DNA of 45,794 nt from Elusimicrobiota bacterium (GCA_016182905.1 JACPFR010000017.1:1-45794), one strand, 5' to 3'. Counted from the first letter of the stretch, positions 26,557 to 35,507 are shown. Notes: generated by a model from the letters alone, not told the origin. Program-made: numbers and translations.

Positions 26557-27413
26557 GCCTTCTCCCACGCCTGATACAGCCACAGGCCGCCGACGAGGCC
26601 GGCGAGCAGCAAGGAGGTCAGGGCGGAGCCGAAAGGCCAGTCCTGGGCCATCATGAACTGGTTGGAGATCAGGTTGCCGAGCAGGTAGTAGCGCGGGCCG
26701 CCGAGGATCTCGACGGTCAGGAAGTCGCCCAGGCAGGGGATGAAGGTGAGCACGCAGCCGGCGACGACGCCGGGCAGGGAGAGCGGGAAGGTGACCTTCC
26801 AGAAGGCCGTCCAGCGCCCGGCGCCGAGGTCGTAGGCGGCCTCCACGACGGAGCGGGGCACCTTGTCCAGGGAGGCGTACAGCGGGAGCACGGTGAACGG
26901 CAGGTAGAAGTAGACCAGGCCGAGGAGGATGGCGAAGGGCGTGTACAGGAAGCCGATGGGCTCGGAGAGGAAGCCGAAGCGGATCAGGGCGGTGTTGAGC
27001 AGGCCCTCCTTGCCCAGCACGATCATCCAGGAGTAGTAGGCGACGAGGCAGGAGCTCCAGAACGGCACCATCAGGCCGACGAGCAGCGCGTTGCGCCAGC
27101 GGCCGGCGCGGAAGGTGAGGTAGTAGGCGAGCGGGTAGCCCAGGACGAGGCAGACGATGGTCGTGGCCGCGGCGAAGGCGAAGGTCCGGAACAGGACGGG
27201 CAGGTACTTGGGGTCGAAGGCCCGGGCGTAGTTGTGGAGGCCGAACTCCCAGACGATGGCGCCGTACGGCCCGTTCTTGGCGAAGGAGAGGAGGATGAGG
27301 CCCCCCGCCGGGATGATCAGGAGGAAGATCAGCCACAGCGAGGCCGGGGCGAGCAGGAGGTGGCTGGCGAGAGGCCGGCGGCCGCCGAGGAGCCAGGAAA
27401 GAGCCTTGCCCAC
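26553..27413 (-). CDS. potB: Spermidine/putrescine ABC transporter permease PotB
   Basis: Second channel subunit (286 aa). It has an N-terminal membrane segment, the periplasmic ENGPYG-type loop (AKNGPYGAIVWEFGLHNYARAF), and the EAA loop VVEAAYDLGAGRWTAFWKVTFPLSLPGV near residue 190. The GDFLTVEILGG segment is characteristic of PotB. Stop and start codons overlap with potC; it begins 23 bases after potD. Confidence 0.93.
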   Translation of the reverse strand: MGKALSWLLGGRRPLASHLLLAPASLWLIFLLIIPAGGLILLSFAKNGPYGAIVWEFGLHNYARAFDPKYLPVLFRTFAFAAATTIVCLVLGYPLAYYLTFRAGRWRNALLVGLMVPFWSSCLVAYYSWMIVLGKEGLLNTALIRFGFLSEPIGFLYTPFAILLGLVYFYLPFTVLPLYASLDKVPRSVVEAAYDLGAGRWTAFWKVTFPLSLPGVVAGCVLTFIPCLGDFLTVEILGGPRYYLLGNLISNQFMMAQDWPFGSALTSLLLAGLVGGLWLYQAWEKA

Positions 27414-27436
27414 TTAAGCGGCTCCGATCGCGGGGC

Positions 27437-28495
27437 TCATGCGACCTTCACGTCGGCCCAGGTCTGGCTCCACAGCTCGCTCTGCTCGCTGTCGAGGACG
27501 TGGTGCAGTTGGAGCTGCTTCATGAGGGCGGGCGTGGGGTACACGCGCGGGTCCTTGAGGAGGACCTTGTCGACCTCTTTCTGGGCGGCCAGGTTGGGCG
27601 TGGCGTAGCGCACCGAGTTGGCGATGCCGGCCGCGACGGCGGGCTCGAGCAGGTAGTCGATCAGGCGCAGGGTGTCCTCGCGGTGGCGGGCGCCGCGCAT
27701 CATCGCCAGGCAGTCCACCCACATGTAGGTGCCTTCCTTGGGGATGACGTAGTCGAGGTCTGGGTTCTCGCGCGCGGTCTGGAACAGGTCGCCGGACCAG
27801 GTCATCGCCAGGTCGATCTCCCCCGCCACGAGGGAGTTCAGGTAGGAGGCGCTCGAGTACTGCTTGACCAGGGGCTTCTGCTTGACGAGCAGCTCGCGTA
27901 TTTTACGGAAATCTTCGGGATCCCTGGTCGTTTGCGGGATCCCGAGAAGTTGCATCGCCACCGAGATGCAGTCGCGCACGTTGTCGAGCATGGAGACCCG
28001 GTCCTTGTACTGCGGGTCCCACAGGTCCCACCAGGAGGTCGGCGCCTTCCTGATCTTCTTCTTGTTGTAGGCGATGCCGGTCGTGCCCCACAGGTAGGGG
28101 ACCGTCGTCTCGTCGGGATCGTAGACCGGGCGGCGGAAGCGGGGCGCTAAGTTGCCCAGGTTCTTGAGCGTGCCGGCGGGCACGGGCTCGATGAGGTTCA
28201 TCGACTTGAAGCGCGGTATTAAGTAGTCGCCGACGACGATCAGGTCGTAGCCGCGGGCGCCGGCGCGCAGCTTGGTGAACATCTCGTCTTCGTCCGCGAA
28301 CAGGTCATAGCGGACTTCCACACCGGTACGCTTGCTGAAATCCGGCAAGGTGTCCTTGCCGATGTAGTTCGACCAGTTGAAGAAGTTGACGACGCGCTTG
28401 TCGTCGGCGCGGCGGCAGGCGGCCAGCAGGGCCGGCATGAGGGGCGCCAGGACGGCGGCCTTCAGGAACGAGCGGCGGGAAACGGTCTCAGGCAT
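27437..28495 (-). CDS. potD: Polyamine-binding protein PotD, Tat-type lipoprotein
   Basis: Extracytoplasmic substrate-binding protein of the importer (352 aa). The N-terminus carries a twin-arginine motif, SRRSFLK (residues 6-12), and a lipobox LLAAC with Cys27, so it is probably exported folded and lipid-anchored. The PotD signature NFFNWSNYIGKDTLPDFSKRTG follows, with DLIVVGDYLI and YLWGTTGIAYNKKKI. In Gram-negative model species PotD is soluble and Sec-exported, so this arrangement is a small oddity. It overlaps the end of potA by 8 bases. Confidence 0.93.
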   Translation of the reverse strand: MPETVSRRSFLKAAVLAPLMPALLAACRRADDKRVVNFFNWSNYIGKDTLPDFSKRTGVEVRYDLFADEDEMFTKLRAGARGYDLIVVGDYLIPRFKSMNLIEPVPAGTLKNLGNLAPRFRRPVYDPDETTVPYLWGTTGIAYNKKKIRKAPTSWWDLWDPQYKDRVSMLDNVRDCISVAMQLLGIPQTTRDPEDFRKIRELLVKQKPLVKQYSSASYLNSLVAGEIDLAMTWSGDLFQTARENPDLDYVIPKEGTYMWVDCLAMMRGARHREDTLRLIDYLLEPAVAAGIANSVRYATPNLAAQKEVDKVLLKDPRVYPTPALMKQLQLHHVLDSEQSELWSQTWADVKVA

Positions 28496-29609
28496 TGTCC
28501 CGCTCGAGGATGTACACGTCCTCGGGGTCGACGGCCGCGATGACCGGCACGTCCATGTCGTCGTGGACGGCGTAGCGGTCGCCGCCGGCCCAGGCGATGG
28601 TCAGGCGCTCGGGGTTCTTCTTGAACATCTGCAGGTAGATCTGGCAGGCGTCGCCCAGGAACACGGTGTCCTTGAGGATCGCGTCGAAGCGGAGCAGGCC
28701 GAAGGGCAGCTCGTCCTTGTAGAAGACCTTCACGCGCTCCGGGCGGATGGCGACCTTCACGCGCGCGCCGATCCCCGGCAGGGACTCGTTGGCGTCCAGG
28801 GGGACGTTGAGCTCGTGCTCGTCCTCGAGCAGCAGGTGGGCGCGGCCGGGCTCCCCGCGCAGGACCTTGGCGGAGAAGATGTTGGCGCCGCCGATGAAGT
28901 CGGCGACGAAGGAGGTCTTGGGCGTCTCGTAGATCTCCCCGGGCGTGCCGACTTGCTCGATGCGCCCGTGATTGAAGACGGCGATGCGGTCGGACATCGT
29001 CATCGCCTCCTCCTGGTCGTGCGTGACGTAGATGAAGGCGATGCCGAGCTTGCGCTGCAGGTTCTTGAGCTCGAGCTGCATCTCCTTGCGCAGCTTGAGG
29101 TCGAGGGCGCCGAGGGGCTCGTCGAGCAGCAGCACCGCGGGGCGCCCGGCGATGGCGCGGGCGAGCGCCACGCGCTGCATCTGGCCGCCGGACATCGATT
29201 GGATGCGGCGCGCCTCGAAGCCGGAGAGCTTGACCATGGCCAGCGCCTCGGGCACGCGCCTCTTGATCTCGTCCTCGGCGACCTTGTCCATGCGCATGCC
29301 GAAGGCGATGTTGTCGGCCACCGAGAGGTGCGGGAACAGCGCGTAGTGCTGGAAGACGGTGTGGACGTCGCGGTCGTAGGCCGGCGTGTCGGTGACGTCC
29401 GCGCCGCTCAGGCGCACGCGGCCGCCGTCAGGCGACTCGAAGCCGGCGATGATGCGCAAGGTCGTGGTCTTGCCGCAGCCGGAGGGGCCGAGCAAGGTCA
29501 TGAACTCCCCCTTGCGCACGGTCAGGGAGACGTCGTGCAGGACGGTCGAGGTCCCGAAGGCCTTGTTCAGCGAGGAGACTTCCAGCAGGGCGTCGTCGGA
29601 CACGGTCAT
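28488..29609 (-). CDS. potA: Spermidine/putrescine ABC transporter ATPase PotA
   Basis: Energises polyamine uptake. Nucleotide-binding domain: Walker A LLGPSGCGKTTTLR near residue 38, Q-loop in HTVFQHYALFPHLS, signature LSGGQMQRVALARA, Walker B LLLDEPLGALD, and switch His in YVTHDQEEA. A TOBE domain occupies the C-terminus (about 270-373, RVKVAIRPERVKVF). A -10-like TATAAT lies in the 8-bp gap after rocD, 2 nt before the ATG and 8 nt before an in-frame GTG (codon 3), so the true start could be that GTG. Confidence 0.95.
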   Translation of the reverse strand: MTVSDDALLEVSSLNKAFGTSTVLHDVSLTVRKGEFMTLLGPSGCGKTTTLRIIAGFESPDGGRVRLSGADVTDTPAYDRDVHTVFQHYALFPHLSVADNIAFGMRMDKVAEDEIKRRVPEALAMVKLSGFEARRIQSMSGGQMQRVALARAIAGRPAVLLLDEPLGALDLKLRKEMQLELKNLQRKLGIAFIYVTHDQEEAMTMSDRIAVFNHGRIEQVGTPGEIYETPKTSFVADFIGGANIFSAKVLRGEPGRAHLLLEDEHELNVPLDANESLPGIGARVKVAIRPERVKVFYKDELPFGLLRFDAILKDTVFLGDACQIYLQMFKKNPERLTIAWAGGDRYAVHDDMDVPVIAAVDPEDVYILERDNA

Positions 29610-29611
29610 TG

Positions 29612-29617
29612 ATTATA
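29612..29617 (-). promoter_or_regulatory. Internal -10 (TATAAT) before potA
   Basis: A perfect TATAAT on the minus strand fills the 8-bp rocD-potA gap. It would let the transporter be transcribed apart from the upstream enzymes. No good -35 is seen within rocD. Confidence 0.35.
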
Positions 29618-30823
29618 CTACGCGGGGAAGGCCGCGACGGCCTTCTTGATCAGCGCGAAGGACTGCTTCGCCTGCGCCTCGGTGAGGTTCAGCGGCGGGG
29701 CGAAGCGGATGGTGTTCTCGTGGGTGTCCTTGGCGAGCAGGCCGAGCTTGGCGAGGCTCTCGACGAGGGGGCGCACGCGGGTCTTGAACTCGAGGGCGAG
29801 CATCAGGCCCCGCCCGCGGACGTCCTTCAGGTGCGGATGCTCGAGGGTCTCGAGCATCCGCTTGAACAGCGCGCCGGTCTTGGCCGACTTCTGCGGCAGG
29901 CGCTCGTCGAGGACGACCTTCACGGCCGCGAGGCCGACGGCGCAGGCGAGCGGGCTGCCGCCGAAGGTCGAGCCGTGGGTTCCGGGCGTGAACAGGCCCA
30001 GGACCTCGTCGTCGGCGCAGACGGCCGAGACGGGATAGAGGCCGCCCGACAAGGCCTTGCCCAGGACGTAGAGGTCGGGCGTCACCGACTCGTGCTCGCA
30101 GGCGAACATCTTCCCGGTGCGGCCGAGGCCGGTCTGGATCTCGTCGGCGCACATCAGCACGCGGCGCTCGGAGCAGATCTCGCGCACGGCCGCGAGCCAG
30201 CCCTCGGGCGGGATGATGACGCCGGCCTCTCCCTGGATCGGCTCGAAGAGGAAGCCGACGGTGTTCTGCGTGATCGCGCGGTCGAGGGCGGCGGCGTCGC
30301 CGTAGGGGATGATCTTGAAACCCGGCGTCGCGGGGCCGAACCCCTCCCGCGAGCCGCCGTCGCTCGAGAAGCCCACGATGGTCGTCGTGCGGCCGTGGAA
30401 GTTGTCGGCGCAGACGATGATCTCGGCCTTGTCCTCGGCGACGCCCTTGCGGCGGTAGCCCCACAGGCGCATCGCCTTGATCGCGGTCTCGACCGCCTCC
30501 GCACCGGAGTTCATCGGCAGGGCGCGGTCCTTGCCCGTGATCCGGCACAGCAGCTCCAGGAAGGGCCCGAGGCGCTCGTTGTGGAAGGCGCGGGAGGTCA
30601 GCGCCACGAGCCCCAGCTGCCGCTTCGCCGCGGCGACGATCTTCGGGTGGTTGTGGCCCTGGTTGAGGGCGGAGTAGGCGGACAGGAAATCGAAGTACTT
30701 CTTCCCCTCCACGTCCCAGACGAAAGGCCCCTTGGCGCGCGCGATGGCGACGGGAAGAGGATGGTAGTTGTGCGCGCCGAACTTGTCGACAAGCGCGATG
30801 ACGGCGTCGGTTTTGGTGGTCAT
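29618..30823 (-). CDS. rocD: Ornithine aminotransferase
   Basis: PLP enzyme, ornithine + 2-oxoglutarate to glutamate-5-semialdehyde + glutamate. A class III aminotransferase (401 aa) with the PLP lysine Lys256 in LGKALSGGLYPVSA, DEIQTGLGRTGK upstream of it and NSGAEAVETAIK for phosphate binding. The N-terminal AHNYHPLPV is characteristic of ornithine aminotransferases rather than of GABA or acetylornithine enzymes. The start overlaps the preceding membrane gene (ATGA). Located between two membrane proteins and potADBC, it probably handles ornithine linked to arginine and polyamine turnover. Confidence 0.9.
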   Translation of the reverse strand: MTTKTDAVIALVDKFGAHNYHPLPVAIARAKGPFVWDVEGKKYFDFLSAYSALNQGHNHPKIVAAAKRQLGLVALTSRAFHNERLGPFLELLCRITGKDRALPMNSGAEAVETAIKAMRLWGYRRKGVAEDKAEIIVCADNFHGRTTTIVGFSSDGGSREGFGPATPGFKIIPYGDAAALDRAITQNTVGFLFEPIQGEAGVIIPPEGWLAAVREICSERRVLMCADEIQTGLGRTGKMFACEHESVTPDLYVLGKALSGGLYPVSAVCADDEVLGLFTPGTHGSTFGGSPLACAVGLAAVKVVLDERLPQKSAKTGALFKRMLETLEHPHLKDVRGRGLMLALEFKTRVRPLVESLAKLGLLAKDTHENTIRFAPPLNLTEAQAKQSFALIKKAVAAFPA

Positions 30824-31182
30824 GCGAGAAGGGGACGGCCGCCGGCGAGGCGCAGGCCGAAGGCGATCAGGAACGCGCCCGGGATCCAGGCCCGGCCGAG
30901 GCTCGAGGCGATGACGAGCAGGCCCAGGCCGATGGTGAAGTCGAGCATCGGGCCGCCGTGGAACACGCGGCCTTTCGCCGTCGAGAAGAAGATGAAGCCG
31001 TAGCCGCTGACGACGAGGGCCACGAACTGGGCGTAGTAGAGGCGGCTCCAGGCCGGGGCGCCGAGCGCGACGGGGTTGGGGCCGTAGGCCGAGAGCCAGG
31101 TCATCGCCAAGGGCGCCAGCGAGAGGACGCCGAAGCCCGCGCACAGGAGGCCTAAGCGGCTGCGCTGCTCCGCGGGGCTCAC
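30820..31182 (-). CDS. Small multi-pass membrane protein in the polyamine operon
   Basis: 120 residues, mostly hydrophobic with about four membrane segments (LGLLCAGFGVLSLAPLAMTW, LYYAQFVALVVSGYGFIFF, LDFTIGLGLLVIASSLG, IPGAFLIAFGLRLAGG). No motif I recognise. Overlaps both neighbours by 4 bases (ATGA), so it is translated in step with rocD and with the proline-rich gene. Function unknown. Confidence 0.7.
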   Translation of the reverse strand: MSPAEQRSRLGLLCAGFGVLSLAPLAMTWLSAYGPNPVALGAPAWSRLYYAQFVALVVSGYGFIFFSTAKGRVFHGGPMLDFTIGLGLLVIASSLGRAWIPGAFLIAFGLRLAGGRPLLA

Positions 31183-31919
31183 AGCTCTCCCTCGGCCCGG
31201 ACGGGCGCGTCCTTGATGCCGGTGGCGTAGAACAGGTAGAGGATCCCGAGGACCATCACGACGAGGGCGGCGCCGACCTGGAGCTTGCGCTCCTTGGTCC
31301 AGAACACGACCTCGGGGGCGGTGATCTGGGCGATCGGGGCGGGCTTCAGGTGCTCCGCCTCGGCCGCGGGTCTCTCGATCAAGGCGATCCCCGACGCGCC
31401 GGCGACGGGCGCGGCTGGCTGCGGGGCCGGAGCGGCGGCCCGAGGGGCCTCCTCGGCCGCCTCGCGGCGCTTGATCCGTGAGAAGCGCCCGTCGTTGCGC
31501 ACCGCGCTCGAGGCGAAGCGCGACTCCATCGTGCGGTCCTGGAGGCGCGGCATCTCCTTCTTCCTCGCCTTCGGCTCGGGCGGCGGCGGCGGCGGTTCGT
31601 ACTTGGGCGGGGCCTCCTCGCCCGAGACGCCGACGACGGCCACGCCCGCCTTGCTGAGCCCCGGCTCGGGCTTGAGCATCATGCTCGAGGGCACGGGACC
31701 GGCCTGGCGGCGCACGCCCTGCGGCAGGGGCACGTCGAGGACGGGCTGCGGCTTGTCCGGAGCCGCCGCGGCGATCGGCGCGGGCCGCGCCGCCTCGCGC
31801 CGGAACTCGATCACGTTCTGGATGCAGAACATGGCCGCCATCCCAGCCAGGACGGCCGCGGCGACCTGGGCGAAGCGGGCCTTGGTCGGCGCGACGCGGC
31901 GCGGATTTAGCTCAGGCAT
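31179..31919 (-). CDS. Proline-rich protein with two membrane segments
   Basis: 246 residues: membrane segment one at about 17-36 (VAAAVLAGMAAMFCIQNVIEF), a long Pro/Ala-rich and charged loop (about 40-205, including seven consecutive prolines broken by one Glu), and membrane segment two at about 215-235 (VGAALVVMVLGILYLFYATG). The layout recalls TonB-type or spacer proteins only in composition. It overlaps the aminotransferase end by 8 bases and the next gene by 4. Not recognised; probably a membrane component private to this operon. Confidence 0.65.
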   Translation of the reverse strand: MPELNPRRVAPTKARFAQVAAAVLAGMAAMFCIQNVIEFRREAARPAPIAAAAPDKPQPVLDVPLPQGVRRQAGPVPSSMMLKPEPGLSKAGVAVVGVSGEEAPPKYEPPPPPPEPKARKKEMPRLQDRTMESRFASSAVRNDGRFSRIKRREAAEEAPRAAAPAPQPAAPVAGASGIALIERPAAEAEHLKPAPIAQITAPEVVFWTKERKLQVGAALVVMVLGILYLFYATGIKDAPVRAEGEL

Positions 31920-33246
31920 CCTTGAGGGCCTGCTCGAGCGCCGCCACGGTGCGGTCGGCGTCCGCGACGGTCCAGCACAGGGGCGGCTGGATGCGCAGAG
32001 TGTTCCCCTCCAGGCCGCCCTTGCCGACGAGCACGCCCTGGTCCTTCATGGACTCGACGACGCGGATGGTGAGGTCGGGCGCGAACTCCTTGGACTTGCG
32101 GTCCTTGACGAGCTCGACGCCGACCATGAGGCCCATGCCGCGCACGTCGCCGACCCGCTCGTCGCGCAACTGGAGCTTCCGCAAGCCTCCGATCAGGCGG
32201 TCGCCGACGAGCTTGGAGTTTCCGGCGAGGTCGTCCTTCTCGACGACGTCCATCACCGCGTCCGCCGCGGCGATCGCCATGGGGCCGCCGCCGAACGTGT
32301 TGTAGTGGAGCAGGCCCTTCATGGAGTCCGCGATGGCCTTGGTCGTGACGATCGCGCCGATCGGGTAGCCGTTGCCGAGGCCCTTGGCCATGACGATGAT
32401 GTCCGGCTTGGCGCCCCAGTGCTTGATGCCGAAGTAATGCTCGCCGGTGCGGCCGACGCCGGCCTGCACCTCGTCGCAGATGAACAGGCCGCCGGCCTTG
32501 TGCACGAGGTCGGCCGCGGCTTTGAAGTACTCGCGCCCGGGCGTGATCAGGCCGCCGACGCCCATGATCGTCTCGGCGTACAGCGCGGCGATCTTCCCCC
32601 CCGACGCGGACGTCTTGAGCGTCTGCTCGAGGCCCTTGATCGCGGCCGCGGTCGACTGCTCCGGCGTCCCGTCGAAGCGGTACGCGTAGTCCGTCGGGGC
32701 GAAGGCCACGCCGGCGGGGTAGGGCGCCTGGTTGCGCCAGTTGTTCTGCCCGGTCAGCGCCGTCGTCAGCAAGGTGCGGCCGTGATACGAGCGCTGGACC
32801 GCGACGAACTCGTGGCGGCCGGTGAAGGTCTTCGCGACGAACGCGGCCATCTCGTTGGCCTCGGAGCCGGAGTTCGTGAAGAAGCACACGTCCATGTCCG
32901 GGTTGACGGTCTTGGCCTTGTCGGCGAGGCGCTTGGCGAACGCGCCGACGGCGGGATGCAGGTACAGCGGCGGCTCGTGCTGGAGCTCGTCGATCTGGGC
33001 CTTGAGCTTGGAGACGAAGTGCGGGTGCGAGTGGCCGATCGACACGGTGGCGACGCCCGCGAAGCCGTCGAGGTACTCCTTGCCGTTCTCGTCGTAGAGG
33101 AACTGCATCCTGCCGGAGATGATCTGCACCGGCTTGGCGAACATCGGCCCGGGGAGCGGCATGAGGTGGGCGGCTCTCAGCGCGGCGACGTCGGTTGTCG
33201 ACGCGGCGGGCTTGGCGGCTTTGGGGGCGGCGGTCTTGGGGCTCAT
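31912..33246 (-). CDS. Class III aminotransferase (AGXT2 / beta-alanine or GABA type)
   Basis: PLP enzyme of 444 aa. Visible are FFTNSGSEANEMA (phosphate binding), CDEVQAGVGRTGEHYFG, and the PLP lysine Lys288 in VMAKGLGNGYPIGA, with HYNTFGGGP near 320. The pattern is closest, as I read it, to alanine-glyoxylate aminotransferase 2 and related omega-aminotransferases acting on beta-alanine, 3-aminoisobutyrate, GABA or putrescine. The substrate cannot be settled from sequence. The pyrimidine pathway 6 kb away makes beta-alanine and the operon imports polyamines, so either is sensible. A Shine-Dalgarno GGAGG precedes the ATG at 33246, which overlaps the preceding gene. Confidence 0.85.
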   Translation of the reverse strand: MSPKTAAPKAAKPAASTTDVAALRAAHLMPLPGPMFAKPVQIISGRMQFLYDENGKEYLDGFAGVATVSIGHSHPHFVSKLKAQIDELQHEPPLYLHPAVGAFAKRLADKAKTVNPDMDVCFFTNSGSEANEMAAFVAKTFTGRHEFVAVQRSYHGRTLLTTALTGQNNWRNQAPYPAGVAFAPTDYAYRFDGTPEQSTAAAIKGLEQTLKTSASGGKIAALYAETIMGVGGLITPGREYFKAAADLVHKAGGLFICDEVQAGVGRTGEHYFGIKHWGAKPDIIVMAKGLGNGYPIGAIVTTKAIADSMKGLLHYNTFGGGPMAIAAADAVMDVVEKDDLAGNSKLVGDRLIGGLRKLQLRDERVGDVRGMGLMVGVELVKDRKSKEFAPDLTIRVVESMKDQGVLVGKGGLEGNTLRIQPPLCWTVADADRTVAALEQALKDA

Positions 33247-33857
33247 GCGGTATTCCTCCGGATTTTGGCGTCGAGAGACAGGGCCAGGCAGATGCCGGCC
33301 CCGGACAGCAAGCCGTCCATGAGATTCACCGGCGACGGGAGAAAGGAGACCGGGCTCCAGCGCAGCTTGGCGTAGGAGGGCACGGCCCACAGGAAGAACG
33401 AGAGGACGCCGTAGGCGCTCAGGGAGCCGAGGGTCGCCGCGAGAGCGCCGCGCCATTTCGCGGTCGAGGCGCTCATCGCGCCCATGGCCGCGATCGTGCC
33501 CCAGATCGCGACGGTGTAGACCGAGGCGACGGCCAGCTGCCACTGGAAGGTCCCCGGCAGGCCGCGCGGCATGCCCCAGCCGGAGTAGCGCGTCAGCCCC
33601 GCCATGACCGCGGCGATGCCGAGCATCGGGCCGAGCAGCCCGACGAGCGCCGTCGCGGCGCGCCGCCCCGCCGCGGCGCCGATGGCGGCGTAGAACACCC
33701 CGGTATACAGGGCGATCAGGAAGAACTGCGGCCCGTACGGCCCGCGCAGGAAGCCCTCTCCGCCGGCGCGGTCGGCGAGCGTGCTCAGGACGTGCGCGAG
33801 GGCCGCGCCGAGGAATCCGGCGGCGCCGCCCCCCACCAACGCCGAGAAGGGCGTCAT
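33243..33857 (-). CDS. Hypothetical membrane protein, about six segments
   Basis: 204 residues with about six hydrophobic stretches (near 5-28, 45-65, 70-90, 105-128, 138-162, 180-196), Gly/Ala rich, no charged motif of a known transporter. Second gene of the ALDH-to-potC operon; its stop overlaps the aminotransferase ATG. Could be a transporter or sensor for the substrates of that operon, but nothing in the sequence shows this. Confidence 0.7.
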   Translation of the reverse strand: MTPFSALVGGGAAGFLGAALAHVLSTLADRAGGEGFLRGPYGPQFFLIALYTGVFYAAIGAAAGRRAATALVGLLGPMLGIAAVMAGLTRYSGWGMPRGLPGTFQWQLAVASVYTVAIWGTIAAMGAMSASTAKWRGALAATLGSLSAYGVLSFFLWAVPSYAKLRWSPVSFLPSPVNLMDGLLSGAGICLALSLDAKIRRNTA

Positions 33858-33891
33858 GCTAATGAACGTCCTGAAGCCCGGTTTCCACTTT

Positions 33892-35403
33892 TTAGTACAG
33901 GTTCGAGGCGCGGCGGGCGCCGGTGTAATCGAGGAACACCGTCTTCTGCTCGGTGAAGAAGTGCATGCCTTCCTTCGCCATCTCGCGCTCGCCGACGCCG
34001 GAGCCCTTCACGCCGCCGAAGGGCACCTGGGCCTCGCCGCCGATGGTGGGGCTGTTGAGATGCACCATCCCCGCCTCGATCTCTTCCGTGAAACGCATCG
34101 CGAGGGTCAGATCCTGGGAGTAGAACGCGCAGGTCAGGCCGAACGGGCAGTCGTTGGCCAGCTCGACGGCCTTGTCGAAGTCGTCGGTGCGCGTGACGGC
34201 CAGCACCGGGCCGAACACCTCTTCCTGCCACAGGCGCGACTTCGGGCTCACGCCGTCGAAGACGGTGGGCTCGACGAACCAGCCGTGGGCGAAGTCGCCG
34301 GTCGTGATCCGGTTCCCGCCGCACAGCAGGGTCGCCCCTTCTTTTTTGCCGATCTCGATGTATTCCAGGTCCGTCTTCATCTGGCTCTCGTCGACGGCCG
34401 GGCCCATGCCGCTGGTCTTGTCGAGGCCGGGGCCGACCTTGATCTTGGCCACCTCGGCGAGCAGCATCTTCAGGAACTGATCGGCGATCTTCGTATGAAG
34501 GATCAGCCGCGAGGTGGCCGTGCAGCGCTGGCCGGTGGAGCCGAACGCGCCCTTCATGACGCCCGCGAGCGCCAGCTCGAGGTCGGCGTCGTCCCAGATG
34601 ACGGCCGGGTTCTTGCCGCCCATCTCGCAGACGACGGGGATGCCGCGCGCGCCCGCGATCGTGTGGACGCGCTTGCCGATCTCGTTGGAGCCGGTGAACG
34701 ACACGGCCTTGATGCGCGGCTCCTCGACGAGGACGTCGCCCATGGCCGAGCCCGCGCCCATCACGAGGTTGAGCACGCCCGGCGGCAGGCCGGCGTCCTC
34801 GAACGCCTTGACGATGCCCACGGCCAGCGCGGGCACGAGCGAGGCGGGCTTGAAGACGACGGTGCAGCCGGAGATCAGGGCCGGGGCGATCTTCCACGCC
34901 GGGATCGCGAACGGGAAGTTCCAGGGCGTGATGATGGAGACGACGCCGCGCGGGTGGCGGGTGGTATAGAGGAGGTTCTTGGCGAGCTCGGAGGGCTGCG
35001 TGACGCCGCCCATGCGCAGGCCCTCGCCGGCGAACCATTCGATGAGGGTGATGCCCTTCTCCATCTCGCCGAGCGCCTCGGGCAGGATCTTGCCCTGCTC
35101 GAGCGACATCAGGCGGGCCAGCTCTTCCTTCCGCTCGCGCAGGATGAGGGCGGCCTTCATCAGGATGCGCCCGCGCGCGGGCGCGGTCGTCGCCTTCCAC
35201 GCCGGGAACGCCGCCTGAGCCGCGTCGATGGCGCGCAGGACGTCGGTCTTGTCGGCGCCCTTGAGCTTGGCCAGGACCTGGCGGTTGTCGGCGGGGTTCG
35301 TCGAGACGATCTCTTTGGAGGACGAGCCCTCCACCCATTTCCCGGCGATGTACTGCTTCAGAACGGAGACTTCGGGCGTCGTCTTGGTCGCGGTGGGGAT
35401 CAT
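33892..35403 (-). CDS. NAD(P)-dependent aldehyde dehydrogenase (semialdehyde type)
   Basis: Oxidises an aldehyde to the acid. The 503-aa protein has the full ALDH layout: ITPWNFPFAIPAWK (cofactor and Asn), FTGSNEIGKRV, the general base Glu260 in CEMGGKNP, the nucleophile Cys294 in GSTGQRCTAT, and EEVFGPVLAV. It resembles the succinate-semialdehyde / alpha-ketoglutarate-semialdehyde branch. In context it could oxidise 4-aminobutanal, succinate semialdehyde or malonate semialdehyde from the two aminotransferases. Start at 35403: TATAAT ends 6 nt before it, making a leaderless message likely and excluding the longer frame upstream. First gene of the operon. Confidence 0.92.
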   Translation of the reverse strand: MIPTATKTTPEVSVLKQYIAGKWVEGSSSKEIVSTNPADNRQVLAKLKGADKTDVLRAIDAAQAAFPAWKATTAPARGRILMKAALILRERKEELARLMSLEQGKILPEALGEMEKGITLIEWFAGEGLRMGGVTQPSELAKNLLYTTRHPRGVVSIITPWNFPFAIPAWKIAPALISGCTVVFKPASLVPALAVGIVKAFEDAGLPPGVLNLVMGAGSAMGDVLVEEPRIKAVSFTGSNEIGKRVHTIAGARGIPVVCEMGGKNPAVIWDDADLELALAGVMKGAFGSTGQRCTATSRLILHTKIADQFLKMLLAEVAKIKVGPGLDKTSGMGPAVDESQMKTDLEYIEIGKKEGATLLCGGNRITTGDFAHGWFVEPTVFDGVSPKSRLWQEEVFGPVLAVTRTDDFDKAVELANDCPFGLTCAFYSQDLTLAMRFTEEIEAGMVHLNSPTIGGEAQVPFGGVKGSGVGEREMAKEGMHFFTEQKTVFLDYTGARRASNLY

Positions 35404-35409
35404 GACGGT

Positions 35410-35415
35410 ATTATA
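35410..35415 (-). promoter_or_regulatory. -10 (TATAAT) of the ten-gene operon, leaderless spacing
   Basis: A consensus TATAAT on the minus strand ends exactly 6 nt before the ALDH ATG. No clear -35 (the region reads GCGGCC), so activation by a regulator is possible. Confidence 0.55.
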
Positions 35416-35441
35416 ACTATTCCTCGACGAGCGGCCGCCTT

Positions 35442-35460
35442 CATTTTGTGACCGAAAATG
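35442..35460. repeat. Inverted repeat CATTTT-N7-AAAATG
   Basis: A 6-bp-arm inverted repeat around GTGACCG in the divergent region between the ALDH operon and the HNH-like gene, about 27 bp upstream of the ALDH -10. It could be an operator. Confidence 0.35.
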
Positions 35461-35507
35461 GAACTTTTTGGGACCTTCGATCGTATGTTTAGGGGAGGCT
35501 TCGCCGG

